Below, piece after piece: positions 25,583-33,413 of a DNA stretch of 54,462 bases; position 1 is the stretch's first letter, and every line of letters starts with the position of its first letter. Origin of the DNA: an uncultured Bacteroidota bacterium (GTDB taxonomy: Bacteria; Bacteroidota; Bacteroidia; UKL13-3). A program made the translations under genes and the position numbers. The stretch covers positions 1-54,462 of the forward strand of contig CAIUDH010000043.1 in the NCBI GenBank assembly GCA_903897855.1, written 5' to 3'. Under the pieces are notes generated by a model, which saw only the letters and a list, made by a program, of their open reading frames with translations, did no database searches and was not told the DNA's origin.

Positions 25583-26005
25583 TTATTCATTATTCCATCT
25601 CCAACTTGTTTCATGCACCCTTCCATTACCCTCGATCGAAATGGTCATCGCCGATATGGTTATGCTGGTTTTCATCGAAGAGGTGCCAATGGCTTCCATG
25701 GTTTCTCCATATTGTACAAGATACCCTTGCGTAAATTTCACCTGTTTCATGCGTTGGTCACTATCGGCTTTATAGAAGGTAATGGTTCCTTCCACAGTTT
25801 CATTGGTATCAATAAATGCGAAAAAAGAAATACACTCATCTGACGTCTCGATATCCATGTATATTAATCCGTCACGTAAGGCTCCAGTGGGCATGCCTCT
25901 TTGATCTACGGGCCTCATGAAATTAAAGTGACAACTCTGTACCTTGAAACCAGATGTTGCTCCTGAGCGACTTCCGCTAATACTTAATTCAGCGTTGAAT
26001 GACAT
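25583..26005 (-). CDS. hcp: T6SS tube protein Hcp, first and most diverged copy
   Basis: A 140-residue Hcp-like subunit. It keeps the frame of the family (MSFNAELSISG, then FMRPVDQRGMPTGALRDGLI, GTITFYKADSDQRMKQVKFT) but the loops and the C-terminus (VHETSWRWNNE) differ from the two 132-residue copies. It may form separate rings, cap or initiate the tube, or carry different cargo. An AACCCTAAAG element lies 13 nt before the ATG. A terminator-like hairpin with a possible promoter in its loop lies just upstream. Confidence 0.88.
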   Translation of the reverse strand: MSFNAELSISGSRSGATSGFKVQSCHFNFMRPVDQRGMPTGALRDGLIYMDIETSDECISFFAFIDTNETVEGTITFYKADSDQRMKQVKFTQGYLVQYGETMEAIGTSSMKTSITISAMTISIEGNGRVHETSWRWNNE

Positions 26006-26030
26006 GTTTTTTTACTTTAGGGTTTGTTTG

Positions 26031-26069
26031 AAAAAACAGCACCTGCAAAATTATTTAATGCAGGTGCTG
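26031..26069 (-). terminator. Hairpin with T tract between tssC and hcp1
   Basis: CAGCACCTGCA at 26037-26047 pairs perfectly with TGCAGGTGCTG at 26059-26069 around an 11-nt A/T loop. On the minus strand the stem is followed by TTTTTT (26036-26031), a classical intrinsic terminator 15 bp after the tssC stop. Only 25 bp remain to the hcp1 start, so hcp expression needs read-through, processing, or the promoter-like box that overlaps the loop. Confidence 0.78.
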
Positions 26070-26073
26070 CAAA
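26046..26073 (-). promoter_or_regulatory. Possible promoter overlapping the tssC/hcp1 hairpin
   Basis: On the minus strand TTTG (26073-26070) and TAATTTTG (26053-26046) match the Bacteroidota -33 and -7 elements, with a 16-nt spacer, slightly shorter than the usual 17-23. The -7 box lies partly in the loop of the terminator hairpin. It would start transcription roughly 35 nt before the first hcp gene. This could be chance in an A/T-rich loop. Confidence 0.35.
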
Positions 26074-26084
26074 GAGTCTTAAAT

Positions 26085-27452
26085 TTATTGCTGTGCGTAT
26101 TGGCTTGCCCACTCAGTAGAGCTTTCGCCTTTCTGACCATCCAATTTCACCACGAAACTTTTCGCAGGGAAATAAGGGGTGATGTGGATATCCAGATTTA
26201 TTCGATCCTTATTATTGGGGTCGCGTTCAAATTTCAAAATCGCAAATTTCTCAATCAGTTTCTCGGGTCCTTGAATACTATCGAGGAATTTAACAATTTG
26301 TGTACGTAGCTCTTTCTCAGTTTTAGAAGTCCAATTTTCAAAGGCACGACGATTTAAGAAGTCAACGAGTACTTTCGCGATATAATCAAATACACGAACC
26401 ACCGAATAGGTTTGCAATCCAAGGTTGTCGCCATTAAACAAGGTTTTTGCCGAGAAGGCCATAATTTTTCCATACTCGTTTACCATCGGTATCAATCCGG
26501 CTTTCTCTAATTCACTGATCTCCGATTTTTTCAAATCAAATTTTACAGCATCTACATCATTGATGGCTCCATGTTTTTTACCAGCGGTAACCTGGCTCAT
26601 TAAGGTACTATATATTTTTCCGGCTAAAGCGGCCGATCCGGGTACAAATAAATCATCTTCTTCTCCCACTTCGGCTACTTTTCCTCGTCCCACGATCCAG
26701 TTACAGGTCATGGCCACATTCGATTTATAAGTGTCGCCACCAGCTAAATTGGCCGATTGAAACAGGTCGAGTACATCTTCAGGGGAATCCAGATTTTCAA
26801 AATCGGTTACCATCATAACTTTACTTGCATAAGCAGTTTTTGCCCATTTTTCAACTACTTTATTGCTTCCCAGGTAGCCTGGAATAACCATGAGTGAATA
26901 GTTGTCGCGCAAATCCAAACGGTCAAAATTCTGCTTCAACTCTTCGCCTACATAATCAATAAAGCGGGGGTTGTCCAAATCTTTTAACTGCTCCATAGAA
27001 GCATTTACAAAGGTTACATTCTTTAACTTATCCGATTCGCTATTGGCATAAAACAAGGATACAGAACGGTATGCTTGCTCTAATTGAGCGGTTGCATCTA
27101 AGGCTTTTTTAAGATTCTTTTTGTGGATCTTATCGGCAGCATGCGATTTCGCAGCGCATTTCTCCATCATGTCGGCGATATCCGAACTCTCAGCAAGCAT
27201 GTTCACCCAAAGTTCCATCTTTTTGGCTAAATCTTTACGTTCAAGTTTTTTATCTGCTTCTGATAAAAAGATTTTTTTACGGGCTTTACGCTCCGGGTTC
27301 ATATTGGCTACTCCATCAATGGTCGATTCTAAGAAATCAAAACCACCGTATTTTACTAGCGAATTCAATGATTGTTCCAGCGTTTGAGCAGGAGCATCGA
27401 ACTTTACTTTCTCTTTATATTGAGCACCTTGCTCTTGGTTTTCTTGTTCCAT
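26085..27452 (-). CDS. tssC: T6SS contractile sheath large subunit TssC
   Basis: A 455-residue sheath protein (VipB/ImpC). The N-terminal NMNPERKARKKIFLSEADKK, the LMVIPGYLGS strand, the GKKHGAINDVDAVKFDLKKS block and the C-terminal INLDIHITPYFPAKSFVVKL handshake strands are all present. TssB and TssC polymerise into the sheath around the Hcp tube and contract to fire it. It follows tssB by 51 bp. An AACCCTTTAA element lies 15 nt before the ATG. A T-tract hairpin follows its stop codon. Confidence 0.94.
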   Translation of the reverse strand: MEQENQEQGAQYKEKVKFDAPAQTLEQSLNSLVKYGGFDFLESTIDGVANMNPERKARKKIFLSEADKKLERKDLAKKMELWVNMLAESSDIADMMEKCAAKSHAADKIHKKNLKKALDATAQLEQAYRSVSLFYANSESDKLKNVTFVNASMEQLKDLDNPRFIDYVGEELKQNFDRLDLRDNYSLMVIPGYLGSNKVVEKWAKTAYASKVMMVTDFENLDSPEDVLDLFQSANLAGGDTYKSNVAMTCNWIVGRGKVAEVGEEDDLFVPGSAALAGKIYSTLMSQVTAGKKHGAINDVDAVKFDLKKSEISELEKAGLIPMVNEYGKIMAFSAKTLFNGDNLGLQTYSVVRVFDYIAKVLVDFLNRRAFENWTSKTEKELRTQIVKFLDSIQGPEKLIEKFAILKFERDPNNKDRINLDIHITPYFPAKSFVVKLDGQKGESSTEWASQYAQQ

Positions 27453-27503
27453 AACAATATTTTTTTAAAGGGTTTTAGTGTTTAATTTTTTTTAATCTGA
27501 AAT

Positions 27504-27947
27504 TTATTTTACGTCCAACTCCTGGATTAAAGCCTGTAAAGCAATAATGAAAGCTTGTTTCGCATCGGGGTTGGTGAGAACACCATTAAGCAATTTGTTT
27601 GTTTTAAGTTGCTTTCCGATTTTTTGATACTGCTCCTGCTGAATGCTTAGATCTTGTAGAAAGCTGCTTTGCTTGGTGATGTTTTTTGGACTGAAATCAC
27701 CTACGGTTCCAAATTTTAGGTTTTCAGTATTACTCGCACCATCTTCTGTTTCAAATTCAACATCTACACTGGGTTGGAAATGATTAAACACTTCTTCTGT
27801 TGTTTTAAGGTCATAAACCGCTTGGGGTTTCACAGGGGCCTCTGCAGTAAGTTGCTGCAAAAACATCGTTCTGTTTTGGGCTATGTCAGCCATTGATTCT
27901 GAGGCATCAGTTCTCACTTCATTACCTCCAATTCCGTACTCGAACAT
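27504..27947 (-). CDS. tssB: T6SS contractile sheath small subunit TssB
   Basis: A 147-residue sheath protein (VipA/ImpB), first gene of the tail operon. The NTENLKFGTVGDFSPKNITK block near residues 72-91 matches the conserved TssB core (L-x-F-x-x-x-x-DF-x-P), and the C-terminus is a long helix (TNPDAKQAFIIALQALIQEL). The variable N-terminus is typical of subtype-iii systems. An AACCCTTAAAA element lies 16 nt before its ATG. A promoter candidate lies about 155 nt upstream. Confidence 0.9.
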   Translation of the reverse strand: MFEYGIGGNEVRTDASESMADIAQNRTMFLQQLTAEAPVKPQAVYDLKTTEEVFNHFQPSVDVEFETEDGASNTENLKFGTVGDFSPKNITKQSSFLQDLSIQQEQYQKIGKQLKTNKLLNGVLTNPDAKQAFIIALQALIQELDVK

Positions 27948-27963
27948 AATTTAATTTGTTTTT

Positions 27964-27973
27964 AAGGGTTATA
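27964..27973 (-). promoter_or_regulatory. AACCCTTWAA-like leader element, one of five
   Basis: The same short element stands 13-16 nt before the ATG of tssB (here), tssC (27465-27474), hcp1 (26015-26024), hcp2 (25531-25540) and hcp3 (25077-25087). It is absent before vgrG, tssE, tssF and the cargo genes. It is not a Shine-Dalgarno sequence: the mRNA carries CCCUU, not GGAGG. Constant position before five adjacent structural genes suggests a translation or RNA-protein control site. Confidence 0.5.
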
Positions 27974-28100
27974 AAATATTTGAGATTTTTAAAAAGACAT
28001 TGGTTTTTAAAGGCCAAATAACATGTTAATTCTCAAATATCCAAATAAAAAGTGCCGCCAACCAATAATTTATTCTTGTGGTTACTTTTTATTTTCGTGT

Positions 28101-28132
28101 GCAAAGATGTGGTTGTAGGTATAATACAACAA
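28101..28132 (-). promoter_or_regulatory. Candidate promoter of the T6SS tail operon
   Basis: On the minus strand CATCTTTGC (28109-28101) is one base off TAnnTTTG, and TTG at 28132-28130 or 28129-28127 stands 20 or 17 nt upstream, inside the accepted 17-23 range. It would give a leader of about 150 nt before tssB. The rest of the 278-bp gap 27948-28225 holds no gene. A weak CAAAC/GTTTG hairpin after pruA (about 28145-28160) lacks a T tract. Confidence 0.45.
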
Positions 28133-28225
28133 GCACTAAACTACAAACGGAGGGGTTTGTCTTATAAATGGCGAAAAGGGGAATGCGCAGGGTATGGAGC
28201 AGAGAGTGAAGAAGGGAAAGCGTTG

Positions 28226-29857
28226 TTACTCTTCAAGCAAAAAATCATAGCCGTAACTCACAGCAGGTACCAGTGTTTCTTTTATGGTACGAACCGAGGC
28301 CCAACGTAACAAGTTGATTTTACTTCCTGCTTTGTCATTGGTGCCACTGCCTCTGCCGCCTCCAAAAGGTTGCTGACCCACCACAGCCCCTGTAGGCTTG
28401 TCGTTAATATAAAAATTGCCTGCGCTGTTGCGTAACGCAATCTTGGCTCGCTCTATGGCATCCCTATCCTGTGAAAGTATAGCCCCTGTTAAGGCATAAG
28501 GAGAGGTGGCATCGACCAACTTTAACGTGGCATCAAAATCTTCATCTTGGTAAATGTAAAGGGTTAACACCGGGCCGAAAATTTCTTCACACATCGTAAT
28601 ATAATCGGGTTTCTTGGCTACCAAAATGGTGGGGTCAATGAAATAGCCTTTGCTTTTATCATAGGTTCCTCCACATAATATTTCCACGTTGTTGCTGTCC
28701 TTTTTAGCAGCATCAATATACGAGGTTATTTTCGTGAAAGCTTTTTCACTAATCACAGCATTCACAAAATTTCTGAAATCCTCCACAGGCCCTACTTTTA
28801 TCGTCGCAATCTGTTTTTTGATCTCCTCCGAATAGTGCTTCCACATACTCTGAGGTACATATGCACGAGAAGCGGCTGAGCATTTTTGTCCTTGATATTC
28901 AAAAGCTCCACGGATGGTATTAGCGACCGCCACCTCCACTTTTGCTGATGGGTGTATCACGATAAAATCTTTTCCTCCTGTTTCGCCCACAAAGCGAGGA
29001 AAGGACTTATATAAATCTAAATTACTATAAATATTTTTAAGCATACCTTTAAACACGGAGCTGCTTCCAGTGAAGTGCAATCCGGTAAACATGGGATGAT
29101 TAAAACAATGTTCACCCACAGTTGGCCCATCTACATAAATTAAATTTATCACACCTGCTGGTAACCCCGCTTCAATAAATATTTTCATCAAAATATTCGC
29201 AGCATAAATCTGCGTCTCGGCGGCCTTCCATACCACCACATTTCCCATCATGGCCATGCTGGTAGGTAAATTTCCGGCAATGGCTGTAAAATTAAAAGGA
29301 GTCACTGCCAAGCAGAATCCTTCCAGCGGCCGGTACTCAACCCGATTAAATATTCCTTTTGAAGAGAGTGGCTGATCGTTATAAATTTCCTGCATAAACT
29401 GCACGTTGAAACGCAAGAAATCAATCATCTCACAGGCCGCGTCAATCTCAGCTTGAAAAGCATTTTTACTTTGACCTAACATAGTGGCGGCATTTAAGGT
29501 GGCTCTGTAAGGACCGGCCATTAAATCGGCGGCTTTTAAAAAGATGCTTGCCCTATTCTCCCACGGCATCAGCTCCCATGCTTCTTTGGCCTGAAGGGCC
29601 GCCTCTATGGCTGCTTGCACATGGCTTCCATCCCCTTTATGAAAAGTGGCGATGGTATGTTGATGATCGTGTGGGGGGGCTATTTTACGAATATTAGTAG
29701 TACGTACCTCTTGGCCGTTAATATACATCGGGATGTCTATCACTGCGCTACGCCCTTCTGCTAAGGCCACTTTTAGACTTTTCTTTTCGGCACTTCCAGG
29801 GGCATATTGCAATACGGTTTCATTAATTGCTAGAGGAATTTTTACTACATTATTCAT
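28226..29857 (-). CDS. pruA: 1-pyrroline-5-carboxylate dehydrogenase
   Basis: A 543-residue aldehyde dehydrogenase that oxidises glutamate-semialdehyde to glutamate with NAD in proline breakdown. FVGETGGKDFIVIHPSA holds the conserved Glu of the active site, and the nucleophile Cys is in FEYQGQKCSAASRAYVP. YEFIRFNVQFMQEIY-like front and the C-terminal INDKPTGAVVGQQPFGGGRG match the group 1 PruA family of Bacteroidota and eukaryotes. ATG at 29857 is chosen: a perfect TATCTTTG -7 box stands 4 nt before it and would lie inside the longer frame from 29875. Confidence 0.94.
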   Translation of the reverse strand: MNNVVKIPLAINETVLQYAPGSAEKKSLKVALAEGRSAVIDIPMYINGQEVRTTNIRKIAPPHDHQHTIATFHKGDGSHVQAAIEAALQAKEAWELMPWENRASIFLKAADLMAGPYRATLNAATMLGQSKNAFQAEIDAACEMIDFLRFNVQFMQEIYNDQPLSSKGIFNRVEYRPLEGFCLAVTPFNFTAIAGNLPTSMAMMGNVVVWKAAETQIYAANILMKIFIEAGLPAGVINLIYVDGPTVGEHCFNHPMFTGLHFTGSSSVFKGMLKNIYSNLDLYKSFPRFVGETGGKDFIVIHPSAKVEVAVANTIRGAFEYQGQKCSAASRAYVPQSMWKHYSEEIKKQIATIKVGPVEDFRNFVNAVISEKAFTKITSYIDAAKKDSNNVEILCGGTYDKSKGYFIDPTILVAKKPDYITMCEEIFGPVLTLYIYQDEDFDATLKLVDATSPYALTGAILSQDRDAIERAKIALRNSAGNFYINDKPTGAVVGQQPFGGGRGSGTNDKAGSKINLLRWASVRTIKETLVPAVSYGYDFLLEE

Positions 29858-29861
29858 GAAG

Positions 29862-29869
29862 CAAAGATA
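29862..29869 (-). promoter_or_regulatory. -7 promoter box of pruA, TATCTTTG
   Basis: An exact TAnnTTTG match followed by C on the minus strand, 4 nt before the pruA ATG. Transcription would begin at or beside the start codon, so pruA mRNA may be leaderless. Confidence 0.55.
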
Positions 29870-29917
29870 AAGCAATTGGGTTAAAAAATGAATTGAGAAA
29901 TAAAAGAAGTTACGCCT

Positions 29918-32746
29918 CTAAAACTTTAAACTGACACCGGTCAAAAAGTGTCTCTGTTCTAGGAAACGGCTAGGGTCGGTGGCCGGTATGTTATTGCTGC
30001 GGGGGTCTCTTGGATCCGTAAAACGGGCATCCCTCCATTCCGTCGGTACATCGTCGCCAGCTCGGAATGCCTTACCTGTTACTGGGTTTACTATGGCGGT
30101 GTTTTTATTGTCGAATAAGTTGGTGATTTCCAAGCTCCAAGCTATTTTGCATTTCTTGTACTTCCACCATTTTTTAAAGTTCAGATCAGCCCAAAACCAA
30201 GGATCACTTAACTTGGAAAATTTGTTTTCAGGATTGGCATCCACCACATAAATAGGACGACCACTTGTGGGCTCATTACCCGTTAAAACATAAGGTGTAT
30301 AGCGTTTGCCACTTCTCCATACCACCTCGGTGTATAACGATAGTTTATCCAAATTATTAATGAACCAGAACGGCTTTCCGTTATCTTTTATAAAAGTAGC
30401 ATTGGCTTTGATGTCGAAGGGGCGATCCCAGGCTAGAAAGAACTCTTTAGTATCCTCGCGAGCACCGCTGTTCAACAAATCTTTAAGTGCGTCGTTGGCG
30501 CTTGCACTCTGTCCGGTAGCTACACTGTATGCCATTGAAGTTTGCCCCGAGAACCATTTTCCAACGCGTTTAATATACGCAATCTCAATGCCACGCATAC
30601 GCGCATAATCACTATTAATGCGAAGGGTACGCGCTACCTCTCTGCCGGTAATATCCGGAACCATGATACTAGCTGAAGTGATGAAGTCGTACTTGTCTTT
30701 GATATAAGTAGTAATATTAAGGGCGTCGTTATTGGTAATCTGTGTTTTTAACCCTAACTCATAACTAATGTCTACTTCTGGGTTTAAATCAGGGTTGCCC
30801 AGTCGCGACAGGGTGCTTCTGTCGGTGTAAAAAGGATCGAGTCCGGCATACACATACGAAGGGTGTGGCATCACGGTGCTGTGGCCATAATTAAAATACA
30901 ATACCTGGTTTTCACGTATAGGGAAAGAGGCCGAGAGTCGAGGCAATAGTCGCATCTTATATCTCCGGCTGAATAAATTAAAGGTGTTTTTTCTATAGCT
31001 ATCGCGAATTTCATCCCGTATCGGCGATTTGGGGTTTTCAACGGCATCATCTACGAATTTCCCTAACGACCAAAGTTCATATCGTAAGCCTATATCGGCT
31101 ATTAGCCCTTTGTATTTTATTTTATTACTCGCAAAGAAAGAGATTTGATTGGGTTTCACATGCCATATATCGCTGTAATTGCCTAAGCGATAACTCTGTG
31201 TTTGTTGCCCGTTGGCAAGTAGCACCGGAGCTCCAATCCAGGGTTTGTCAATGTCAATCCATTGTAGGTTTTGCTGCTTCAACTCTGCTCCGAAAAACAA
31301 TCGATTGAAGGTGCTCCTCGAGATTAAACTTCCGGTAAGATTGCCGGTGTACTGCTCTACTAAGTGATCATGCCAAAGGGTTGCAATACCTCCATTATTA
31401 TAGAAGCCGCTAGCCGATTCCACAAACACAATATTGTCGTCGGGGTTATAGTAGTTTACGGGGGCCGATATAATGCTGTTAGGATCAAATTCACCATTCA
31501 CAATTTGGGGTCGCCAGTCTCTTCCATTGGCGTCGGCCCGCAAGTGCACATACAACCTGGAGGCGGTTGCTTTGATGGCGAAACGTTTGCCACTGCTATG
31601 GTTCCACTGCAAAATCTGTAAGTTATTATCGTGCGTGAAGGAATTGGCATTATCCATTTGCTGCTGAAAGGCAAACTGATATCCTGGGTTGAAACTGGCA
31701 TCATTACCTGTAACTCGAAGCATATTCACATCTTGGTTTATATTTAATGATTTTAAATAGGTAAAGGCAAAATGGTTCTTGGCATTGAGCTCATAATTAA
31801 ATTTGAGAAGAGCGCTCCAGCGATTGTTTTGGTATGGGCTCCAAGCGGTTGGGTATAACGACGAGATAACTTGGTTGGCAGGGTTTTTATAAAACTCATC
31901 AGTGAAAGCCCCTTTAAGGGCCATGGCATATCGTAGTTTTTTTTTCGTGCCATAAACAGGCCCCGACATATTAAACTCCAAATTCTGCTGGTTAAAAACA
32001 GAGCTCTTGTCTTTATTGAATCCGAAGTTATCACGTTTATATAAAAGATAGAATTCAGTTTTTTCGCCTCCTGTTTTGGTCTTTGTGTTTACGACTCCAG
32101 CGGTACTGTTACCGTATTCTACGCCAGCGCCGCCAGTGGTAATTTCCACTTCATCGATGGCGTTGCTTCCTAGGTCGAGCCCGAAACCAGTACCGGCCAA
32201 AGGGTCAGTGGCACTTACACCATCAATATAGAACCCTGTTTCATAAGTACGACCCCCTCTAATGTTAATTCCTGAGGGCGAATTCATAACCCCGGGTTGA
32301 GAGTTGATTATTTTTTCGAGTCCACGTTGAGGTGCTGCCTCTATAGCCTCGCTTTTGATGCTGCTCTCGCTTTTCCCTTTCTCTACATCTACCAGGGGCT
32401 TCTGCCCCACAATCACAACCTCCTCTTCGGTAGTAGCAACGGCCGTTTTTAGTGCCAGGTTTAATACTTTTGTTTCATTGGCAACGAGTTTGATGTCGGT
32501 TATGAGTGTTTTCTCGTAACCAGTATAAGAAAACTTAATATTATAGATGCCTGGTTTTAAATTTTTAATCGTATAATTTCCTTGGTCGTCGGAGGCTGCA
32601 CCAAGGCTTGTGCCAATGATCATAATATTCACCCCGATAAGCGGACTTTTATCTTCCTTATCGGTTACTTTGCCAGTGAGTATAGCACTTTGCGATTGGC
32701 ATAAAATATTGGCGACGATAAATACAATAAGTAATAGGTGTTTCAT
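29918..32746 (-). CDS. TonB-dependent outer-membrane receptor
   Basis: A 942-residue receptor. The signal peptide (MKHLLLIVFIVANILCQSQS) is followed by a carboxypeptidase-regulatory-like domain (LTGKVTDKEDKSPLIGVNI, about 24-100), a plug domain (GVMNSPSGINIRGGRTYETG, VEYGNSTAGVVNT) and a long beta barrel ending RHFLTGVSLKF with the usual terminal aromatic. It is not SusC-like and has no SusD partner next to it. The ligand is unknown; siderophore, vitamin or peptide import are options. ATG at 32746 is preferred to 32794 because it gives the signal peptide. Confidence 0.9.
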   Translation of the reverse strand: MKHLLLIVFIVANILCQSQSAILTGKVTDKEDKSPLIGVNIMIIGTSLGAASDDQGNYTIKNLKPGIYNIKFSYTGYEKTLITDIKLVANETKVLNLALKTAVATTEEEVVIVGQKPLVDVEKGKSESSIKSEAIEAAPQRGLEKIINSQPGVMNSPSGINIRGGRTYETGFYIDGVSATDPLAGTGFGLDLGSNAIDEVEITTGGAGVEYGNSTAGVVNTKTKTGGEKTEFYLLYKRDNFGFNKDKSSVFNQQNLEFNMSGPVYGTKKKLRYAMALKGAFTDEFYKNPANQVISSLYPTAWSPYQNNRWSALLKFNYELNAKNHFAFTYLKSLNINQDVNMLRVTGNDASFNPGYQFAFQQQMDNANSFTHDNNLQILQWNHSSGKRFAIKATASRLYVHLRADANGRDWRPQIVNGEFDPNSIISAPVNYYNPDDNIVFVESASGFYNNGGIATLWHDHLVEQYTGNLTGSLISRSTFNRLFFGAELKQQNLQWIDIDKPWIGAPVLLANGQQTQSYRLGNYSDIWHVKPNQISFFASNKIKYKGLIADIGLRYELWSLGKFVDDAVENPKSPIRDEIRDSYRKNTFNLFSRRYKMRLLPRLSASFPIRENQVLYFNYGHSTVMPHPSYVYAGLDPFYTDRSTLSRLGNPDLNPEVDISYELGLKTQITNNDALNITTYIKDKYDFITSASIMVPDITGREVARTLRINSDYARMRGIEIAYIKRVGKWFSGQTSMAYSVATGQSASANDALKDLLNSGAREDTKEFFLAWDRPFDIKANATFIKDNGKPFWFINNLDKLSLYTEVVWRSGKRYTPYVLTGNEPTSGRPIYVVDANPENKFSKLSDPWFWADLNFKKWWKYKKCKIAWSLEITNLFDNKNTAIVNPVTGKAFRAGDDVPTEWRDARFTDPRDPRSNNIPATDPSRFLEQRHFLTGVSLKF

Positions 32747-32818
32747 GCACTGGGTTTTGCGAGCGTGAAAATAAAGATAAAATTGAGATTTCACAGGGTG
32801 TAATTTTCAATTCGTCTG

Positions 32819-33397
32819 CTATTCCTTCAACATACTATCCACCTGTAATTTTGTATAAGGTTTGGAGCAGCAGTCGTCGAAGACGCGTAAATTGTTAATG
32901 GTAAAGGAGGGGTGGGAGAGATGGCCTAGGCGGGTTTCGGCATAGTAGTTTTTGGTGATGAAATTATATTGAATACGCAGATACAAAACGGTCGTGTCGC
33001 TGATGGCCTTCGCTAGAAAATTATACTCAAGTTCTGCATTGCGATGCTCATCATCCTCTTCAACTACTTTTTGCAGTAACACAAACTTTGTTTTGTCGCT
33101 CACGCTGTCTAATTTAGTATTCCAACTTTTGCCTTCTTGTGTAAAATTATAGGTGAGCAGCGGCAAATTATTTTGCCTACGCTCGTTATTAAAACGCAGA
33201 GCGTATTTTGAAGTTCGCAGGATGAGTTTTTCATCCCACTTAAATTTATTGAAGAAAAAGACCATCGTTGCAAGGACAATAATGAGTGCCGCTAATCCAA
33301 GCATCAAAGAGTTGCCTTCAAATACTTTTTGGTAAAGGAACCATAAAAATAAAAACACGGGCAGTAAAAAAATGGGAGCTAAAATTATAAAAGCCAT
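32819..33397 (-). CDS. Unknown membrane-anchored protein
   Basis: A 192-residue protein with two hydrophobic segments at the front (IILAPIFLLPVFLFLWFLY and LGLAALIIVLATMVFFF, residues about 3-52) and a soluble, beta-rich C-terminal part that ends DDCCSKPYTKLQVDSMLKE. I do not recognise a family. It lies 72 bp before the TonB receptor and 16 bp after the amylase in the same direction, so the three may form an operon. Confidence 0.7.
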   Translation of the reverse strand: MAFIILAPIFLLPVFLFLWFLYQKVFEGNSLMLGLAALIIVLATMVFFFNKFKWDEKLILRTSKYALRFNNERRQNNLPLLTYNFTQEGKSWNTKLDSVSDKTKFVLLQKVVEEDDEHRNAELEYNFLAKAISDTTVLYLRIQYNFITKNYYAETRLGHLSHPSFTINNLRVFDDCCSKPYTKLQVDSMLKE

Positions 33398-33413
33398 GGT
33401 TGTTTTGGTGTTG

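Noticed and set aside
19726-27947. Could the tail operon be a prophage or an extracellular contractile injection system?
   Set aside because: There is a true VgrG with fused gp27/gp5, Hcp rather than a phage tube, TssF, PAAR and DUF4123, and there are no capsid, tape-measure, AAA-ATPase or tail-fibre genes. A T6SS fits better, though the missing parts prevent a full test.
28110-28225. A riboswitch or small RNA in the gap between pruA and tssB
   Set aside because: Only a 5-bp hairpin without T tract is visible, and no known riboswitch core can be recognised.
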